Of a stretch of DNA of 54,074 bases, positions 53,132 to 54,074 are shown piece after piece. Numbering within the stretch: the stretch's first letter is position 1; every line of letters begins with the position of its first letter. The notes below the pieces were generated by a model. That model was not told where the DNA came from. It did no database searches and worked only from the letters and a program-made list of their open reading frames with translations. This stretch comes from Nitrospinales bacterium (lineage in GTDB: Bacteria > Nitrospinota_A > UBA7883 > JACRGQ01), in NCBI GenBank assembly GCA_023248495.1, contig JAHFEK010000013.1, positions 1-54,074 on the forward strand, in the 5' to 3' direction. A program made the position numbers and the translations under genes.

Positions 53132-53714
53132 TGTTGTTGCTCCTTTCAGCAATCGTTTTCTTTTTGTACCCGGTAATCATGGCGAGCACCAGGTTCTCCT
53201 TAAAATGCAGGCTTTCAAAAATGGCGGCCGCCACATGCAAGCCGGCCAGCACAATTGCACCCGTTGCGAAAAACTCATGAACCTCTTTCAGCGCATCGGC
53301 GTATCGCCAGCCGTAGGGGGCCAACATCGCGGCCAGCGGCCCGGCATGTTCCCCCGCGCCGTAGACGATCACGCCGGTGAAGGCGGCCATCACGACAAAG
53401 AAAATGATCGCCAGGATCATCATCCCCGCCACCGGGTTGTGCCCCAGCGTGCGGCGGTGGCGAAACCGGAGTGCATCCTTCAGATAGTCCGCCGTGCGTC
53501 GAATGGGGTGCACAAAATCTGCGAACCGCGCGTGAGGGGTGCCGATGAAGCCCCATACCACCCGTCCGGCGACGAGAAAGAGGATAACGTAGCCCGCCGC
53601 CGCGTGGACGGGCAGGAAGTCCTCTTCCGTCAGGAAAACCACCGCCAAAAGTGCGGCAACCGCCCAGTGGAAAAACCGCACAAAGACATCCCATACCTTC
53701 ACGTTGCCATTCAT
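53013..53714 (-). CDS. Cytochrome b561-type membrane protein, C-terminus overlapping the next gene
   Basis: The protein of about 233 residues has four hydrophobic helices and the haem-ligating His pattern of the cytochrome b/b6 family: VWDVFVRFFHWAV, PVHAAAGYV, KEVHEFFATG and LAGLHVAAAI. It would carry electrons from the quinone pool to the periplasmic cytochromes. The start at 53712-53714 follows AAGGAG. Family proteins end shortly after ENLVLAMITGYKKK; here about 50 further residues of low-complexity sequence read through the next gene's start region, so a stop has probably been lost. Confidence 0.88.
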   Translation of the reverse strand: MNGNVKVWDVFVRFFHWAVAALLAVVFLTEEDFLPVHAAAGYVILFLVAGRVVWGFIGTPHARFADFVHPIRRTADYLKDALRFRHRRTLGHNPVAGMMILAIIFFVVMAAFTGVIVYGAGEHAGPLAAMLAPYGWRYADALKEVHEFFATGAIVLAGLHVAAAIFESLHFKENLVLAMITGYKKKTIAERSNNNEKNRGDGYDVGAQPFSCAAGAGGDGPGFDEGVSGGGRG

Positions 53715-53755
53715 ATTTTCGCTCTCCTTGTTCTTCATGGTTACAAGGTAACGCG

Positions 53756-53777
53756 CGAACCTGAACCGAACCTGAAT
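53756..53777 (-). promoter_or_regulatory. 11-bp tandem repeat, probable OmpR-family operator
   Basis: CGAACCTGAAC is repeated as CGAACCTGAAT without a gap, giving direct half-sites with an 11-bp period. OmpR/PhoP-type dimers bind such head-to-tail sites. It lies 42 bp before the cytochrome b start codon, where an activator would overlap the -35 region. Confidence 0.6.
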
Positions 53778-53825
53778 GGATTAGAAAATAATTTTGAGGG
53801 GTGGCAGGTGCCGCGGCTTATTCTT

Positions 53826-53922
53826 GGTGGGTACACACTCTCAGTGTGTACATCATGCCAAAGGCATGACCTTTCTGTTGCCGCTACGCGGCAATATACA
53901 TGCTGGAGAGCATGTACCCACC
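53826..53922. repeat. Hairpin-array repeat B, complete form
   Basis: An outer inverted repeat (GGTGGGTAC / GTACCCACC, 53826-53834 and 53914-53922) encloses four hairpins: 53831-53851 (GTACACACT/AGTGTGTAC), 53853-53869 (TCATGCC/GGCATGA), 53878-53894 (TTGCCGC/GCGGCAA) and 53897-53916 (TACATGCT/AGCATGTA). It is the clearest member of the family in this window. Confidence 0.75.
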
Positions 53923-53954
53923 GGGGGGAGAAGAAAAGAGCTTTGAAAATATAT

Positions 53955-54006
53955 CTGGATCCCCGCCGGAGTTTACCCCGTGCCACGACACGGGGCGGGG
54001 ATGATT
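53955..54006 (+). repeat. GGATCCCCGC repeat, copy 2
   Basis: CTGGATCCCCGC-GGAGTTTACCCCGT-ACGGGGCG-GGATGA matches 9306-9358 except in the hairpin loop and a few compensating stem bases (CCCCGTG/CACGGGG here, CCCCGT/ACGGGG there). Confidence 0.75.
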
Positions 54007-54065
54007 ATATGAAAGCGCGCCCCCTTATAGTGGATTGTGTTAGCAATTCACTTAACCGAAAGAAG

Positions 54066-54072
54066 AAGGAGG
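54066..54072 (+). promoter_or_regulatory. Ribosome binding site of a gene beyond the window
   Basis: AAGGAGG at the last bases of the window is a strong Shine-Dalgarno sequence on the plus strand. It probably serves a start codon just outside. Confidence 0.45.
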
Positions 54073-54074
54073 CG

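Larger units (their letters stand above)
53739..54074. other. Right-end intergenic region
   Basis: These 336 bp hold the operator-like tandem repeat, hairpin array B, a second copy of the GGATCCCCGC repeat and, at the very end, a ribosome binding site for a gene outside the window. No gene is seen. Confidence 0.7.

Overview
The window looks like part of the chromosome of a GC-rich Gram-negative bacterium. It has a rodA/PBP2 cell-wall pair, a CcmH-type cytochrome c assembly protein, a TIGR03960-type radical SAM fusion, a MobB-MobA fusion, and a periplasmic SHP/diheme cytochrome c/cytochrome b module. The gene content resembles deltaproteobacterial, Nitrospinota or Nitrospirota lineages, but no rRNA or marker gene fixes the taxon. 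Short hairpin-array repeats recur between the core genes.

Layout: (1) 1-100 is the 3' end of an IS110-type transposase. (2) 369-9249, all on the minus strand, is a compact run: dus, phosphomannomutase/phosphoglucomutase, mrdA (PBP2), rodA, radical SAM fusion, ccmH-like, zinc-ribbon protein. (3) 9467-17016 holds a thiopurine methyltransferase and a signalling cluster. In it, a histidine kinase with a convincing ethylene-binding (ETR1-type) membrane domain is followed by an Rcp1-like response regulator and a receiver-kinase; a 1092-residue multi-PAS hybrid kinase lies next to them. (4) 17210-19437 is molybdenum cofactor maturation (mobBA, moeA), then an 18-codon lysine-rich ORF with a perfect ribosome binding site, tRNA-Phe(GAA) and topA. 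(5) 22461-24869 on the plus strand is a PhoX/DUF839 protein and a hicBA toxin-antitoxin pair flanked by a 50-bp duplication of the phoX-like 3' end.

(6) 25057-49592 is a 24.5-kb AT-richer integrated island in tRNA-Arg(CCG). A 30-bp copy of the tRNA 3' end marks the left border next to a tyrosine integrase, and the intact tRNA lies at the right border. The cargo is defence-like. From right to left on the minus strand it holds a translationally coupled operon encoding a ComEC-like metallo-beta-lactamase-fold protein, an E2-E1-JAB ubiquitin-machinery fusion and a four-helix membrane protein. Next come a PLD-SNF2 helicase coupled to a gamma-class adenine methyltransferase, an Abi_C abortive-infection protein, a membrane-anchored unknown, a PD-(D/E)XK-like protein and a Schlafen/AlbA_2 ATP-binding protein. 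The left part carries recombinases, an IS5-type insertion, a C-protein-like controller with its operator, and a candidate small RNA.

(7) 49822-53714 is a redox/sensing operon (cytochrome b561, SHP-like DUF1924, diheme cytochrome c, PepSY protein, OmpR-type regulator, sensor kinase), preceded by an 11-bp tandem repeat that fits an OmpR-family operator.

The most interesting points are the three-gene ubiquitin-like operon, which has Cap2/Cap3-type chemistry but no CD-NTase, and whose MBL protein ends in Arg-Gly-Gly-Tyr-Gly; the bacterial ethylene receptor candidate; and the nested-hairpin repeat family. All function assignments come from reading sequence motifs; no search was run.
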